Program-made: the position numbers and the translations under genes
The notes under the pieces: generated by a model
What the model saw: only the letters and a program-made list of their open reading frames with translations
Told to the model about the DNA's origin: nothing
Databases searched by the model: none
Part shown: piece by piece, positions 1-9,472 of the stretch
How positions within the stretch are numbered: position 1 is the stretch's first letter
Layout: the number at the start of each line of letters is the position of its first letter
Assembly (NCBI GenBank): GCA_031265445.1
Contig: JAISCQ010000274.1
Location: forward strand, 1 to 48,038
From: Bacteroidales bacterium
GTDB taxonomy: Bacteria; Bacteroidota; Bacteroidia; Bacteroidales; UBA4181
Length of the DNA stretch: 48,038 bases
Direction of reading: 5' to 3'

Positions 1-81
1 TGATGCCAACCGATGCCAACCGGATGGATGTGTTCAGTCGTAAGTCCTGTCGCAATCTGTTCCTGAAAAGCCTGACATATT

Positions 82-131
82 GCCGGATTACAAATCCGGC
101 AGTGTTCCGAGCGGCAATACAATTACCGCTC
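82..131. repeat. Pair of adjacent REP-like hairpins
   Basis: Two neighbouring inverted repeats are visible. The first is gccggattacaaatccggc (82-100), with 8-bp arms around an ACA loop. The second has GAGCGG and CCGCTC arms (109-114 and 126-131). Short paired hairpins with 'attacaaat' loops occur between genes in many Bacteroidota genomes; that is from memory. The 62-codon ORF drawn across it is probably spurious. The rest of bases 1-253 holds no gene I can support. It includes a duplicated gatgccaacc at the very start and an A-rich atcaaataaaaa repeat just before the first gene. Confidence 0.5.
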
Positions 132-253
132 AACGGGTGCTCTTTCAGATCTTTTTACATCTTCCGACCACATCCGGAAAGAGCCGGCTAATAGCAGAAA
201 TGAGCCAATCAAACAAATCAATCAAATAAAAAATCAAATAAAAAATCAAATTT

Positions 254-2515
254 ATGAACGACAGAAGAAAGTTTTTAAAGAAGGCCGTCATCGGTTCTGC
301 AGCCATTGCCGGCGGTTTGGGCACTGCCGCCGGCGCGTTGTCCGCGTGCGGCGCCAATATGCCGGAAGGAGCGCAAAAAGGCAAAAGCGATGCAAACGCC
401 GGATGGACAGCCGTTTTCGACGAAGCCGATTCGACAGTGGTTTTGCAAAACGGACAAATTACCCTCTCCGGGAAGCTGAGTTTCACCTCCGGCGGCGCCC
501 GGTGGACGGTTGCCCGTTCAAGGGACGGCGTGACCGACCGTTACGCTCTTGTCGATACGCAGGGGGATGTGCAGGGGTATCTGGTGCTGATAACAGACGG
601 CGAGCAATTGAAACTGCTGTTTTACCACCGCACGGCGCAGAATTATGCGGGCGTTTTGTCCTTTACCGGAAAGATCGGGTTTCCGGAAGACGGCTTTCCG
701 TGCCGCACGGTTCCGCTGGCCGGCGAGCGCGTGTTGCCGCTAAGCTGCGGCCGAACCGATTCCGTGCTGAACGATTCGCTGTTTTCTCCGTCCGGCGATC
801 TGGCCTTGCAGATCAAAGCGGCACGCCTGAGCCTCGCGACCGAAAGCGGCGGCGCGTATCTTTTTTCCATGCAGGGCGGGATAGAGGAACCGTCGGAGGC
901 TGAATGGACGTTTCGAGTGGAACGGAATTACTTCAAAAGCCGCTATGTGCCGTACTATCACCCGATCGACCGGAAACGCTGCCCGAAAGCGCCTACCGGC
1001 TGGATGTCGTGGAATACCTATTTCGACAAGGCTACGGCAGCCGACAACCTGAATGAGGCGAAAATCGGACAGAAATACCTGCAACCTTTCGGATGCGAGT
1101 TTTGGTCTATTGAGTCGTGGCAAGGCAATTCCGACCAGCTGCCCGTCAGCGATTTCTACAACATGAACCTGGAAGTTAATCGGAAACAGTTTCCCGGGGG
1201 CATGAAGAAGCTGGCCGACGACATCCGCGCGCTGGGCTTCCGTCCGGGCTTGTGGGTACCGCCCTTTGGCACGGGTAATCATGAGTTTTACAGGGAGCAC
1301 AGTAACTGGTTTCTGCATTACAGCGACGGCACGCCGATCCGTTCGTGGAACGGGCAATATACGCTTGATCCCACCGTAGTGGAGGCGCGCGAACATCTGA
1401 AAAAAATGTTCGATATTGCGTCGCATCAGTGGGGATATGAATTTTTCAAGATTGACGGCATGTCGGGGCGAAGCCACGGTCTAAGCGCTCATTTGTACGA
1501 GCGTCCCGAAGTCCGGGCCTGTTTCAAAGACCCGTCGTGTCCCAATCCCTTTGAGCTTTGCATCAAAGCGTTTCGCGAAGGCATCGGCGACGACCGCGTA
1601 TTTTTGGCCTGTCAGGGACATACTTCCGGCGCGGAAGTCCTGTATGCAGATGCTGCACGGCTTGGCGCAGACATTGTTCATCCCAATGAACCCGTCAAAT
1701 GGAGCAATGTGTTGAACCAGGGGCGTTGCCTGATCAATCAGGTATTTACCCACAACATTGTGATGATAGCCGATCCGGATACCCTGCTGGTACGCGACCT
1801 GCCTACGGAAGAAGCCCGAACCTCCGCAACCGTCGTAGCGCTGCCCGGACAGTTGACTTTCTTTGGCGATAAACTGGCCGGATTGTCGGAGCAGCAATTC
1901 AAAATCCTGCAGCAGACACTGCCCGTTCCCAGTGTGTTGCCCGTCAACTTATATCCGGTCTTCAGCATGCTGCCGGTATGGAACCTGCGGGTGCGCCACG
2001 AATATCTGGGCGATTACAACGTAGTAGCGCTCTTTAACTGGGAAGATCATGCGCAGCCTGTTTCAGTGACCGCTGAAGAATTGGGTGTTGACACCGGCAA
2101 AGATTATATCGGATACGAATTTTGGACGGAACAGGCTACGGGCATTGAACGGCTGGAAGCGTCGTGGCGTTTGTCGGTGGAAGTGCCGGCTCACGGCGTG
2201 CGCGTTGTGGCATTGCACGGGAAGGCTAACAGGCCTCAATGGGTTGGCAGCGACCGGCACATCACACAGACGGCTATGGAAGTCAATGAATGGACGTATT
2301 CCGGAAATCATGATATTTCCGGAAATATCCGTTTGACGGGTTCATTTCCACTCACCATGCGCCTGAACATTCCGCAAGGATGGAAGTTCTCACAGGTGAT
2401 TTGCAAGGATGCCGCCTGTACCGCAAAGGAAGAACCCGGCAATTTGCTGGCACTGAACTTCCTTGCGCAAGAAACGGCAAACGCTCAATTCAATATCTCA
2501 TTTCACAATGATTAA
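254..2515 (+). CDS. Tat-exported clan GH-D glycoside hydrolase (alpha-galactosidase-like lipoprotein)
   Basis: A 753-residue exported hydrolase resembling the GH36/GH27 (melibiase) clan. The N-terminus has a twin-arginine motif (DRRKFLKKA), a hydrophobic stretch and a lipobox-like LSAC, so it is probably folded before export and then lipidated. A beta-rich N-terminal domain (about 40-230) precedes the barrel, which opens with GWMSWNTYFD. The expected nucleophile is Asp401 in FFKIDGM. The likely acid/base is Asp473 in RLGADI, matching the clan's R-x-x-x-D pattern. A beta-sandwich C-terminal domain follows to residue 753. The gene stands alone: the next gene is convergent and begins 75 bp beyond its stop, so sugar specificity cannot be inferred from neighbours. 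Alpha-galactoside cleavage is the family default; another alpha-linked sugar is possible. Confidence 0.8.
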   Translation: MNDRRKFLKKAVIGSAAIAGGLGTAAGALSACGANMPEGAQKGKSDANAGWTAVFDEADSTVVLQNGQITLSGKLSFTSGGARWTVARSRDGVTDRYALVDTQGDVQGYLVLITDGEQLKLLFYHRTAQNYAGVLSFTGKIGFPEDGFPCRTVPLAGERVLPLSCGRTDSVLNDSLFSPSGDLALQIKAARLSLATESGGAYLFSMQGGIEEPSEAEWTFRVERNYFKSRYVPYYHPIDRKRCPKAPTGWMSWNTYFDKATAADNLNEAKIGQKYLQPFGCEFWSIESWQGNSDQLPVSDFYNMNLEVNRKQFPGGMKKLADDIRALGFRPGLWVPPFGTGNHEFYREHSNWFLHYSDGTPIRSWNGQYTLDPTVVEAREHLKKMFDIASHQWGYEFFKIDGMSGRSHGLSAHLYERPEVRACFKDPSCPNPFELCIKAFREGIGDDRVFLACQGHTSGAEVLYADAARLGADIVHPNEPVKWSNVLNQGRCLINQVFTHNIVMIADPDTLLVRDLPTEEARTSATVVALPGQLTFFGDKLAGLSEQQFKILQQTLPVPSVLPVNLYPVFSMLPVWNLRVRHEYLGDYNVVALFNWEDHAQPVSVTAEELGVDTGKDYIGYEFWTEQATGIERLEASWRLSVEVPAHGVRVVALHGKANRPQWVGSDRHITQTAMEVNEWTYSGNHDISGNIRLTGSFPLTMRLNIPQGWKFSQVICKDAACTAKEEPGNLLALNFLAQETANAQFNISFHND

Positions 2516-2589
2516 AAACAGTCACCGATGCAGGCTGTCTGCCCGACGACCATACGGGGGTATGGGTAAAACATTTGCGGTTTCGAAAC

Positions 2590-5500
2590 TTATCGCGCGT
2601 ATCTTTTCAACACCTGCTCAATTTCGGCCGCATCTATCGGGATTTCGACGGCTGTGTTGCACTGGCTGTCGCATATTACCTGCCGGTAATCTTCCTTTTG
2701 GCCGGGAATAATAAGTACTACCGGCAAACCGGCGCGTACATGCTTGATCCGGCGGATGCTGTCGATATCCTCATCCTTGAGGACGGATACATCAGCGATC
2801 ACAGTATCGATATGGTTGGTTTGGGCGATATAGTCGAGCCATTGCTGCAGGGTTTCGGCCTGGGTTACGTTGGCGCCCGTTGCCGAAATCAGTTTTTCGT
2901 AATACTTGAATTTCATGGGGTTCGGTTCTACCACCAGTACCGATTTGTTGCCCAGCGATCGGTCTTTCGGGGATTCGTCTTCCGGCGCTTCCTCGAAAAC
3001 CGGTTCATCCCCGGCTGCCACGGGCAGGTACGAGATGGTGAAATAGAATGAAGATCCCGATCCTTCGGTCGATTCCACCCACATTTCGCCGCCCATCAGT
3101 TGTACAAGGCTTCGCGAAATGGTCAGTCCGAGCCCGGTTCCGCCATACTGGCGGCTGTTGCTCAGTTCGGCCTGGCGGAAGCGTTCGAAGACGACTTCCA
3201 CCTGGTCGGGAGCCAGGCCGATGCCGGAGTCTTCCACCACAAATTCCAGCTGGTCGGGAGCCGACTGCCTGTAGGCGATGCGGATGAATCCCTTTTCGGT
3301 GAATTTTACGGCATTGCCGATCAGGTTGTTGAGCACCTGCCGCAGGCGCGTCGGGTCGACGTAGGCAACGCATGAGTCAATGGCCTGGCTGTCGTCGAAG
3401 ATCAGGGCGATGCGTTCCTTGTCATTGGCGTGCACGTAGGTTTCGAAAAATACCTGCAGCTCGCCCATCAATTCGTTGATGCGTATGGGAACCGGCCGGA
3501 TGTTCATCTGCTTGGCTTCTATCTTGGCCACGTCGATGATGTCGTCGATCAGTTTCACCAGCTGGATGCTGCTGTTGTTGATGATGTTGATGTAATCCTG
3601 GCGGCGCTTGGGCGACAGGCTGTCCGAGCCGAGGAAATGGAGGAACCCGATGATCCCGTTGATGGGCGTGCGTATCTCGTGCGACATGTTGGCAAGGAAC
3701 GCCGACTTGAGCTTGTCGGACTCTTCGGCTTTTTCCTTGGCGCGGATCAGTTCCATTTCGTCCATCTTCCTGCGGGTAATGTCGCGGATCACCATGATCA
3801 TGGAAGTGGTGCGGCCGTCGGAGTCTTTGACGGTTGCCACCGATATTTCGCCGATGAAGTCCGATCCGTCCCGGCGCATCAGCAGCAGCTGCGGCAGGAA
3901 TGTCACGTTGTCGGTGTTCATCCTGTGGAACATGCTGTATGCATGCCGGCGGTCGTGCGGATGAACGAATTTAAGCAGGCGCAGGAGGCTGACGTCGGCG
4001 TCTTCCTCTACCCTGAACAGTTCAAACGCTTTGGGCGACATGTACCGCAGCTGCCCGTCGGGGCTGCACACCGCGATGGCGTCGGGCGAGGCTACGGTAA
4101 GCTGGCGGTACAGTTCTTCGGACTGGCGCACGGCTTCCTCGGCCTTTTTGCGGTCGGTGATGTCGGTGGCGTATTCCATGTGTACCAGCCGCCCGTCGAC
4201 CCATTCGATGGCGGCATCGGTGGAGTCGTACCATTTCTTGGTATTGGTGTTCCACTGTTCCCAGTGATACAGCCCTGTAGGATGGCCCTGGCTGTCGCGG
4301 AGCCGGGGATTGGGACAGAAGTCGCACTGCGCGTTCTGGTTTTCCTGCAATACCTTCCAGCATACCTTCCCCTCGATGTTGTCGCCCATGGTTTCCTTCA
4401 CCTTTTTATTGGCGAAGAACACTTCGTGCGACTCGAAGTCGGCAACGTAGATGTTTGCATCGATATTGTCCAGCACCGTACGCATGGTTTGCTGCGACAG
4501 TCGCATGGCTGTCTCGGCCTGATGACGACGCGTGGTGGACGATATGATTTGCGAAAGGCTGATCAGCAGGTCTATTTCGGACTGTTCCCATTCTCTGCTC
4601 TCGATGCAGTCGTCGAATCCCACGAATCCATGATTGACGCCGTTGGCGGACAGCGGGAAAACAGCAATTGATTTCACGCCCTGGGACCTCAACAGTTCGG
4701 CGGGCTTTTCCTCGAGCGTATTGATGTCGGAAGTACGGATGTATTTGCCCGAGTCGAATGTATCGAACCAGGACTGCACGTATTCGGCAGGGACGTTCTG
4801 CAGCTCGTCAATGGCAGGCGCGATGCCTTCGTTGCACCATTCGTAGGTGTTGTTGACGCTGGCGTCGGCGCATTTCTCAAAGATATATGCGCGGCTCACG
4901 CCTGCGTATTTGCCCATTTCGGCCAGTGATGCGCTCATGGCTTCGGGCAGGCTTTCGGACGATTGCACGATTTGCAGCACCTTGATGAGGACGCTTTGCT
5001 GGCGCCGGGTGTTTTCCAGTTCCTGCTCGGCCTGTTTGCGGGCGGTGACGTCGATCATGAAGCCGTCCCATATACGCGCGCCGTCGCTGGAGCGGTGGCT
5101 CGAACGCATGTGTATCCATTTCAGTTTTCCCGATCTGGTGATGATGCGGTACTCCACGTCGATGTTGTTTTCGTCCCTCCGGTAAAACTCGATCAGCTGC
5201 GGCCGGTCTTCGGGATAGATGGATTTGTAGTACAGCGAAACGTCGGCCATGACGTCTTCCACCCTGATTTCAAACATGTCGGAAAAATAGCCGCTGATGT
5301 ACGTAAACCACGAGTTGACCATGCTCCTGTCCATCATCTGGTAAATGACGCCGCCCGGCAGGTTGTTGCTCAGCGAAATCAGCCGTTCCTGGCTGGCGAC
5401 CAGCTCGCGGGTTTTGAGTTCCACCATCTGTTCGAGTTGCGTCCGGTACTGTTCCAGTTCCATGTCGGCCATTTTCTGCTCGGTGATGTCGCGGAATATC

Positions 5501-8500
5501 CGTCCGAAACAGCAGGTGGTGGCTAATCCGATGGGGAACATCGACACCTGCATGTAACGTTTGGAACCATCGGGCATGTGCAGGACCAATTCTTCCACGG
5601 CGGGCGCCTGCTCACGGCCTCCTTCCAGATATGCCTTCCGCAGTTGACGCATTTTCTCGAAGGGCTGATGCCTGCGCTCCTCGTCCGAAAGGTACTTTTT
5701 CATCAGATCCCATTCGTACCTGCCCAGCGCTTCGTCGTGCGAGATCCCCGTTATGTTCTCCAGCGCTTCGTTCCATTCGATAACGCAGCCCTGTTCGTCC
5801 AGCATCATGATTCCTTCGAAGGATTGCCGGATGAAGTTGCTCATTTTGTTTTCGCTGTCTTCCAGTTTCCGCATCACTTCCATGCGGGCGGCTATTTCGT
5901 TGCGCAACTGGTCGTTTTTCGAGTGCAGTTCTTCGTTGGTGACCGAAAACTCTTCGTTGGTAGCGTACAGTTCTTCGTTGGTGGCGTACAGTTCCTCGTT
6001 GGTGGCTTCGAGCTCTTCGGTACGCTCCTTGACCATGAGTTCGAGTTCCACACGGTATCCCGCCAGTTCTTCTTCGGTCTTTTTACGTTCGGTGATGTCG
6101 AGGAGAAATCCGTCGGTCGTTATCCATTCGTCCTCGCGCCTTGGTACGGACGCGACCTGGAACCACCGCATTTCGGTGTCGCTGTAATGGTAGCGGATTT
6201 CGGTATTGAGTTCGGTAAGGTCGGTCAGGCTTTCCCGCATTGCAGGAATGATTCTGGCCAGGTCTTCCGCGTCGATTTTCATGAAAGGCAGCGAGACATC
6301 GCGCAAAGCGTCGTCGAGGGGTATATTGCTGACTTTTTCCCAGGTGCCGCTTGCATACGACAGTTTCAGGTGTTGCATCCACGTAGCGGCGTCCGATTGT
6401 GCGAGCAGTCCGGCATTGATCTGGAAGCGGAACAGCGTGCCGCCGGGGATATTGTTGCCCAGCGCTTCCAGGCGTTCCTTTTCGGAATGTACTTTCTCCT
6501 CGGCGACTTTCCGTGCGGTGATGTCGAGGATGAAGCCGTCGGAAAATACGATGTGGCCTTCGCGATGCGGATGCGACGAAATCTGGCACCACCGCAAACC
6601 AAATGCTTCATGCCGGAAACGGACTTCAACATCTATGTTTTCCAGACGTTCAACGCTTTCGCGGATTCGTGTCATCAGGAGCGGCAAGTCGTCGGGCACC
6701 ACGTATTCAAACAGTACCCTTATATCGGCCAGCGACGCTTCGGCGGACACGCCCACTGTCTTTTCCCAGGTGCCGCTGACGTAATCGAACGACATTTCCC
6801 CGGTCTGCAAATCCATTTTGAAACGGAACAGCGTGCCGTCGGGAAAATTGTCGCCCAATGCCTGTAGCCGTTCCTTTTCGGAGCGCAATTCTTCTTCGGC
6901 GGTTTTCCGCGGGGTGATGTCGAGGATGAAGCCGTCGGAAAATACGGTATGGCTTTCGCGGTGCGGGTGCGACGAAATCTGGTACCACCGCAGACCCCGC
7001 ACCGGATGCAGGCAGCGGACTTCAACATCTATGTTTTCCAGACGTTCAACGCTTTCGCGGATTCGCGTCATCAGGTGCGGCAAATCGTCGGGAACCACGT
7101 ATTCAAACAGGGTTCTTATATCGGCCAGCGATGCTTCGGCGGACACGCCCACTGTCTTTTCCCAGGTACCGCTGATGTAATCGAACGACATTTCTTCGGT
7201 CTGCAAGTCCATTTTGAAACGGAACAGCGTCCCGTCGGGGAAATTGTCGCCCAGCGCCTGGAGCCGTTCCTTTTCGGAGCGCAATTCCTCTTCGGCGGCT
7301 TTCCGCGCGGTGATGTCGAGGATGAAGCCGTCGGATACCATGCGTCCGTTTTCGAGATGGCGGTGCGTCGAAACCTGCGCCCAGCGTAATTCGTCCGGGG
7401 TGGAATAATAGCGCAGTTCCATATCGAAATTTTCCTCCCGGCTGGCGTATGTTTTCCATATCCGGTCGATCAATGCTGCACGATCGTCGGGATGAAGCTT
7501 CGACAGGGGAATGTTGATGTCGTTCAGGGTTTCTTCTATCCCGAGACCGGTAAGTCTTTCCCATGTTTTGCTGAGGTATGAGAATGAAATTTTCCTGTTT
7601 TCGCCGTCGACGCCGAACCGGAAGAGGCATCCGTTCGGGAAATGGTCGCCCAGCGCTTGCAGGCGGTCTTTTTCGGCGGTAAGTTTTTGCTCGGCCTGCT
7701 TGTAATCGGTGATGTCGACAATGAAACCGTCCCACACTACGTTGGCGCCTTCCATGTGCGGGGTTGACGATATGCGTCCCCAGCGCACCTCGCTGGCGTT
7801 GATCATAAACCGTACCTCCACCATGAAACGTCCCATGGTCGCGAGGCTTTGCTCGAATCTTTCCATGTATACCGGCAAATCGTCGGGATGTATCCCGGCC
7901 AGCAGCCGGTTCAGGTCGGTCATGATGGCTGCGTCATGCGCTATGCCCGTAATTTCCTTCCACGCCCGGCTCATGTAGGTAAAGCCCATCTGCCGGGTTT
8001 GGGTGTTGAGCGTGAACTGGTAGAGACAGCCGTTGGGCATGTTGTCGCCCAGCGTTTTCAGGCGGTCTCTTTCGAGTGTGAGCTTTTGTTCGTTCCGGCT
8101 GATCAGTTCCTGCGCGTACACTTCCTCTGTGACGTCGCGGCCGATAGCGCCCAGCATGGTACGTCCGGGCATGGCCACCGGGAAATACTGGATATTGAGT
8201 ATGCGGTGTTCGCCTGTTTTCCGGTGTACCACATGGTGTGTGATCATCTTTAACCGCATGTTGCCCACCAGTTCTTTCAACGTATCGTCCATTTTCCGGC
8301 GCTCTTCGCCATATCTCTGTTCGGGAAGGAATCCCGTGGCAGCCACATCCCAGAGCAAATTCCCTACGGCTTCCTCTTTGGTCAGGCCGGATATCCGTTC
8401 GTATCCGCTGCTCCATTCCCTCACCACTCCGTTGTGGTCGGCCAGCAACATTCCATCCGCCGAATGATCGAAGATGCCGCGTATGGTGCTTTCGCTTTCC

Positions 8501-9393
8501 TGCAGGCGGGCTTCGCTTTCCTGCGCCGCCTGCAATGCGTCGTACACGGCAGTGAGATCTTTCACTACCAGTACGTAACTGTCGGGCGCCGTTTTGTTTT
8601 TGCCGATGACGATGGGCGAGACATTGCACGAGACGCGGTAAACCCGGCTGTTGTCGCCGCAACGCATAAAAATTTCGTCAACCTGCACCATTTTGCAGGT
8701 TTCCGCCTCCAGTTTCAGGGGGTCGACCGGCGCTGCGAAATCCGCATTGTCGCAGAACTGCATGATGTCGCCCAGATGTTTGCCCCTGGCCTTCAAATTG
8801 ATGATGCCGACTAATCTTTCCGCAGCGCCGTTGAGCCGTTCGATGGAGCCGTCCGTACCGGTCAGGATCACTGCCTCGCCAATGCTTTTCAGCGTGACGA
8901 ACAGGTTTTCGTTGGCATCCTGCAAGTCTTCCTCGTAACGTTTGCGCCTGCTGATGTCCTTTACCTTTACCCAGAAATACGCGACTTCCCCCTGATCATT
9001 CGTTTCGGGAACAGCCACGCCGGTAACCCATATCACCTCCCCGGATTTTGCGCGAATCCGGTATTCGGATTCCATGCTTACCGCGCCTTTTGCACATTCC
9101 GCGGCAACATACGCCGAAAAGGATTCGATGTCCTGAGGATACAGGACATCGCGCCATCCGATCCCGCCCGAAGTAAAATCCACAGGCGAATATCCGTACG
9201 TGGAAATACTGTCGGAGATTTGTATTACGGTCAGGCGTTCGTCATTCGCAACATAAAACACAACCTCCCTGCCATGTGCAAAAAGGCTGTTCAATGCCTG
9301 TTCCGGGATATTTTCCTGTGTGTGCGCCAATTGTTTTTTTAACGAGAGAACCTCGTTTTCCAATTGAGCGATACGATCATATGACTGACTCAT
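2590..9393 (-). CDS. Giant cytoplasmic multi-PAS hybrid histidine kinase
   Basis: A 2267-residue sensor kinase with no signal peptide or membrane segment, so probably soluble. By eye the order is a short coiled coil, PAS 1-8 (about 35-1110), a coiled coil of repeated ATNEELY heptads (about 1120-1160), PAS 9-10, a GAF domain (about 1465-1620), PAS 11-12, HisKA with the phospho-acceptor His1905 in NMSHEIRTPING, HATPase_c (N box GNAVKF, G boxes DSGIGL and GGTGLGL) and a C-terminal receiver (about 2145-2267). The receiver is degenerate: the acidic pocket reads VVEPNP and the conserved Lys before Pro is missing (VEIPI). PAS 6 and 7 are near-identical tandem copies. No response regulator or output gene is adjacent, so the phosphorelay partner is unknown. 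A TACCTTTA -7-like box lies about 55 bp upstream of the start. The ligands are not predictable. Confidence 0.92.
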   Translation of the reverse strand: MSQSYDRIAQLENEVLSLKKQLAHTQENIPEQALNSLFAHGREVVFYVANDERLTVIQISDSISTYGYSPVDFTSGGIGWRDVLYPQDIESFSAYVAAECAKGAVSMESEYRIRAKSGEVIWVTGVAVPETNDQGEVAYFWVKVKDISRRKRYEEDLQDANENLFVTLKSIGEAVILTGTDGSIERLNGAAERLVGIINLKARGKHLGDIMQFCDNADFAAPVDPLKLEAETCKMVQVDEIFMRCGDNSRVYRVSCNVSPIVIGKNKTAPDSYVLVVKDLTAVYDALQAAQESEARLQESESTIRGIFDHSADGMLLADHNGVVREWSSGYERISGLTKEEAVGNLLWDVAATGFLPEQRYGEERRKMDDTLKELVGNMRLKMITHHVVHRKTGEHRILNIQYFPVAMPGRTMLGAIGRDVTEEVYAQELISRNEQKLTLERDRLKTLGDNMPNGCLYQFTLNTQTRQMGFTYMSRAWKEITGIAHDAAIMTDLNRLLAGIHPDDLPVYMERFEQSLATMGRFMVEVRFMINASEVRWGRISSTPHMEGANVVWDGFIVDITDYKQAEQKLTAEKDRLQALGDHFPNGCLFRFGVDGENRKISFSYLSKTWERLTGLGIEETLNDINIPLSKLHPDDRAALIDRIWKTYASREENFDMELRYYSTPDELRWAQVSTHRHLENGRMVSDGFILDITARKAAEEELRSEKERLQALGDNFPDGTLFRFKMDLQTEEMSFDYISGTWEKTVGVSAEASLADIRTLFEYVVPDDLPHLMTRIRESVERLENIDVEVRCLHPVRGLRWYQISSHPHRESHTVFSDGFILDITPRKTAEEELRSEKERLQALGDNFPDGTLFRFKMDLQTGEMSFDYVSGTWEKTVGVSAEASLADIRVLFEYVVPDDLPLLMTRIRESVERLENIDVEVRFRHEAFGLRWCQISSHPHREGHIVFSDGFILDITARKVAEEKVHSEKERLEALGNNIPGGTLFRFQINAGLLAQSDAATWMQHLKLSYASGTWEKVSNIPLDDALRDVSLPFMKIDAEDLARIIPAMRESLTDLTELNTEIRYHYSDTEMRWFQVASVPRREDEWITTDGFLLDITERKKTEEELAGYRVELELMVKERTEELEATNEELYATNEELYATNEEFSVTNEELHSKNDQLRNEIAARMEVMRKLEDSENKMSNFIRQSFEGIMMLDEQGCVIEWNEALENITGISHDEALGRYEWDLMKKYLSDEERRHQPFEKMRQLRKAYLEGGREQAPAVEELVLHMPDGSKRYMQVSMFPIGLATTCCFGRIFRDITEQKMADMELEQYRTQLEQMVELKTRELVASQERLISLSNNLPGGVIYQMMDRSMVNSWFTYISGYFSDMFEIRVEDVMADVSLYYKSIYPEDRPQLIEFYRRDENNIDVEYRIITRSGKLKWIHMRSSHRSSDGARIWDGFMIDVTARKQAEQELENTRRQQSVLIKVLQIVQSSESLPEAMSASLAEMGKYAGVSRAYIFEKCADASVNNTYEWCNEGIAPAIDELQNVPAEYVQSWFDTFDSGKYIRTSDINTLEEKPAELLRSQGVKSIAVFPLSANGVNHGFVGFDDCIESREWEQSEIDLLISLSQIISSTTRRHQAETAMRLSQQTMRTVLDNIDANIYVADFESHEVFFANKKVKETMGDNIEGKVCWKVLQENQNAQCDFCPNPRLRDSQGHPTGLYHWEQWNTNTKKWYDSTDAAIEWVDGRLVHMEYATDITDRKKAEEAVRQSEELYRQLTVASPDAIAVCSPDGQLRYMSPKAFELFRVEEDADVSLLRLLKFVHPHDRRHAYSMFHRMNTDNVTFLPQLLLMRRDGSDFIGEISVATVKDSDGRTTSMIMVIRDITRRKMDEMELIRAKEKAEESDKLKSAFLANMSHEIRTPINGIIGFLHFLGSDSLSPKRRQDYINIINNSSIQLVKLIDDIIDVAKIEAKQMNIRPVPIRINELMGELQVFFETYVHANDKERIALIFDDSQAIDSCVAYVDPTRLRQVLNNLIGNAVKFTEKGFIRIAYRQSAPDQLEFVVEDSGIGLAPDQVEVVFERFRQAELSNSRQYGGTGLGLTISRSLVQLMGGEMWVESTEGSGSSFYFTISYLPVAAGDEPVFEEAPEDESPKDRSLGNKSVLVVEPNPMKFKYYEKLISATGANVTQAETLQQWLDYIAQTNHIDTVIADVSVLKDEDIDSIRRIKHVRAGLPVVLIIPGQKEDYRQVICDSQCNTAVEIPIDAAEIEQVLKRYAR
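5925..6020 (-). repeat. 21-bp tandem repeats encoding a coiled-coil heptad
   Basis: About four copies of a 21-bp unit (cttcgttggtggcgtacagtt and variants) encode successive (A/V)TNEE(L/F) heptads between PAS 8 and PAS 9 of the giant kinase. Exact 7-codon units allow in-frame length changes of the signalling helix. Confidence 0.85.
6493..7284 (-). repeat. Tandem 396-bp duplication encoding PAS 6 and PAS 7
   Basis: Two back-to-back 132-codon units (6889-7284 and 6493-6888) each begin LRSEKERLQALGDNFPDG. I count about 15 amino-acid differences, roughly 89% identity. The other PAS copies in the protein are far more divergent, so this is a recent in-frame duplication. Differences cluster near the middle-to-end strands (for example CLHPVRGLRWY versus FRHEAFGLRWC). 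Confidence 0.9.
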
Positions 9394-9472
9394 AATGAAT
9401 TATTAAGGTGAGTTTCACAAAATATTCTCACTGCTTTTTACCGTGTAAAGGTATGACAAATTTCTAAACGAT

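Noticed and set aside
3-191. 62-codon plus-strand ORF at the window start
   Set aside because: It runs through two REP-like hairpins, has no domain-like composition and reads as chance coding.
3430-4671. 413-codon plus-strand ORF opposite the giant kinase
   Set aside because: Antisense shadow of the kinase PAS/HisKA region; the kinase frame has unmistakable motifs.
5578-6867. 429-codon plus-strand ORF opposite the giant kinase
   Set aside because: Antisense shadow; its repeats mirror the PAS and heptad repeats of the real frame.
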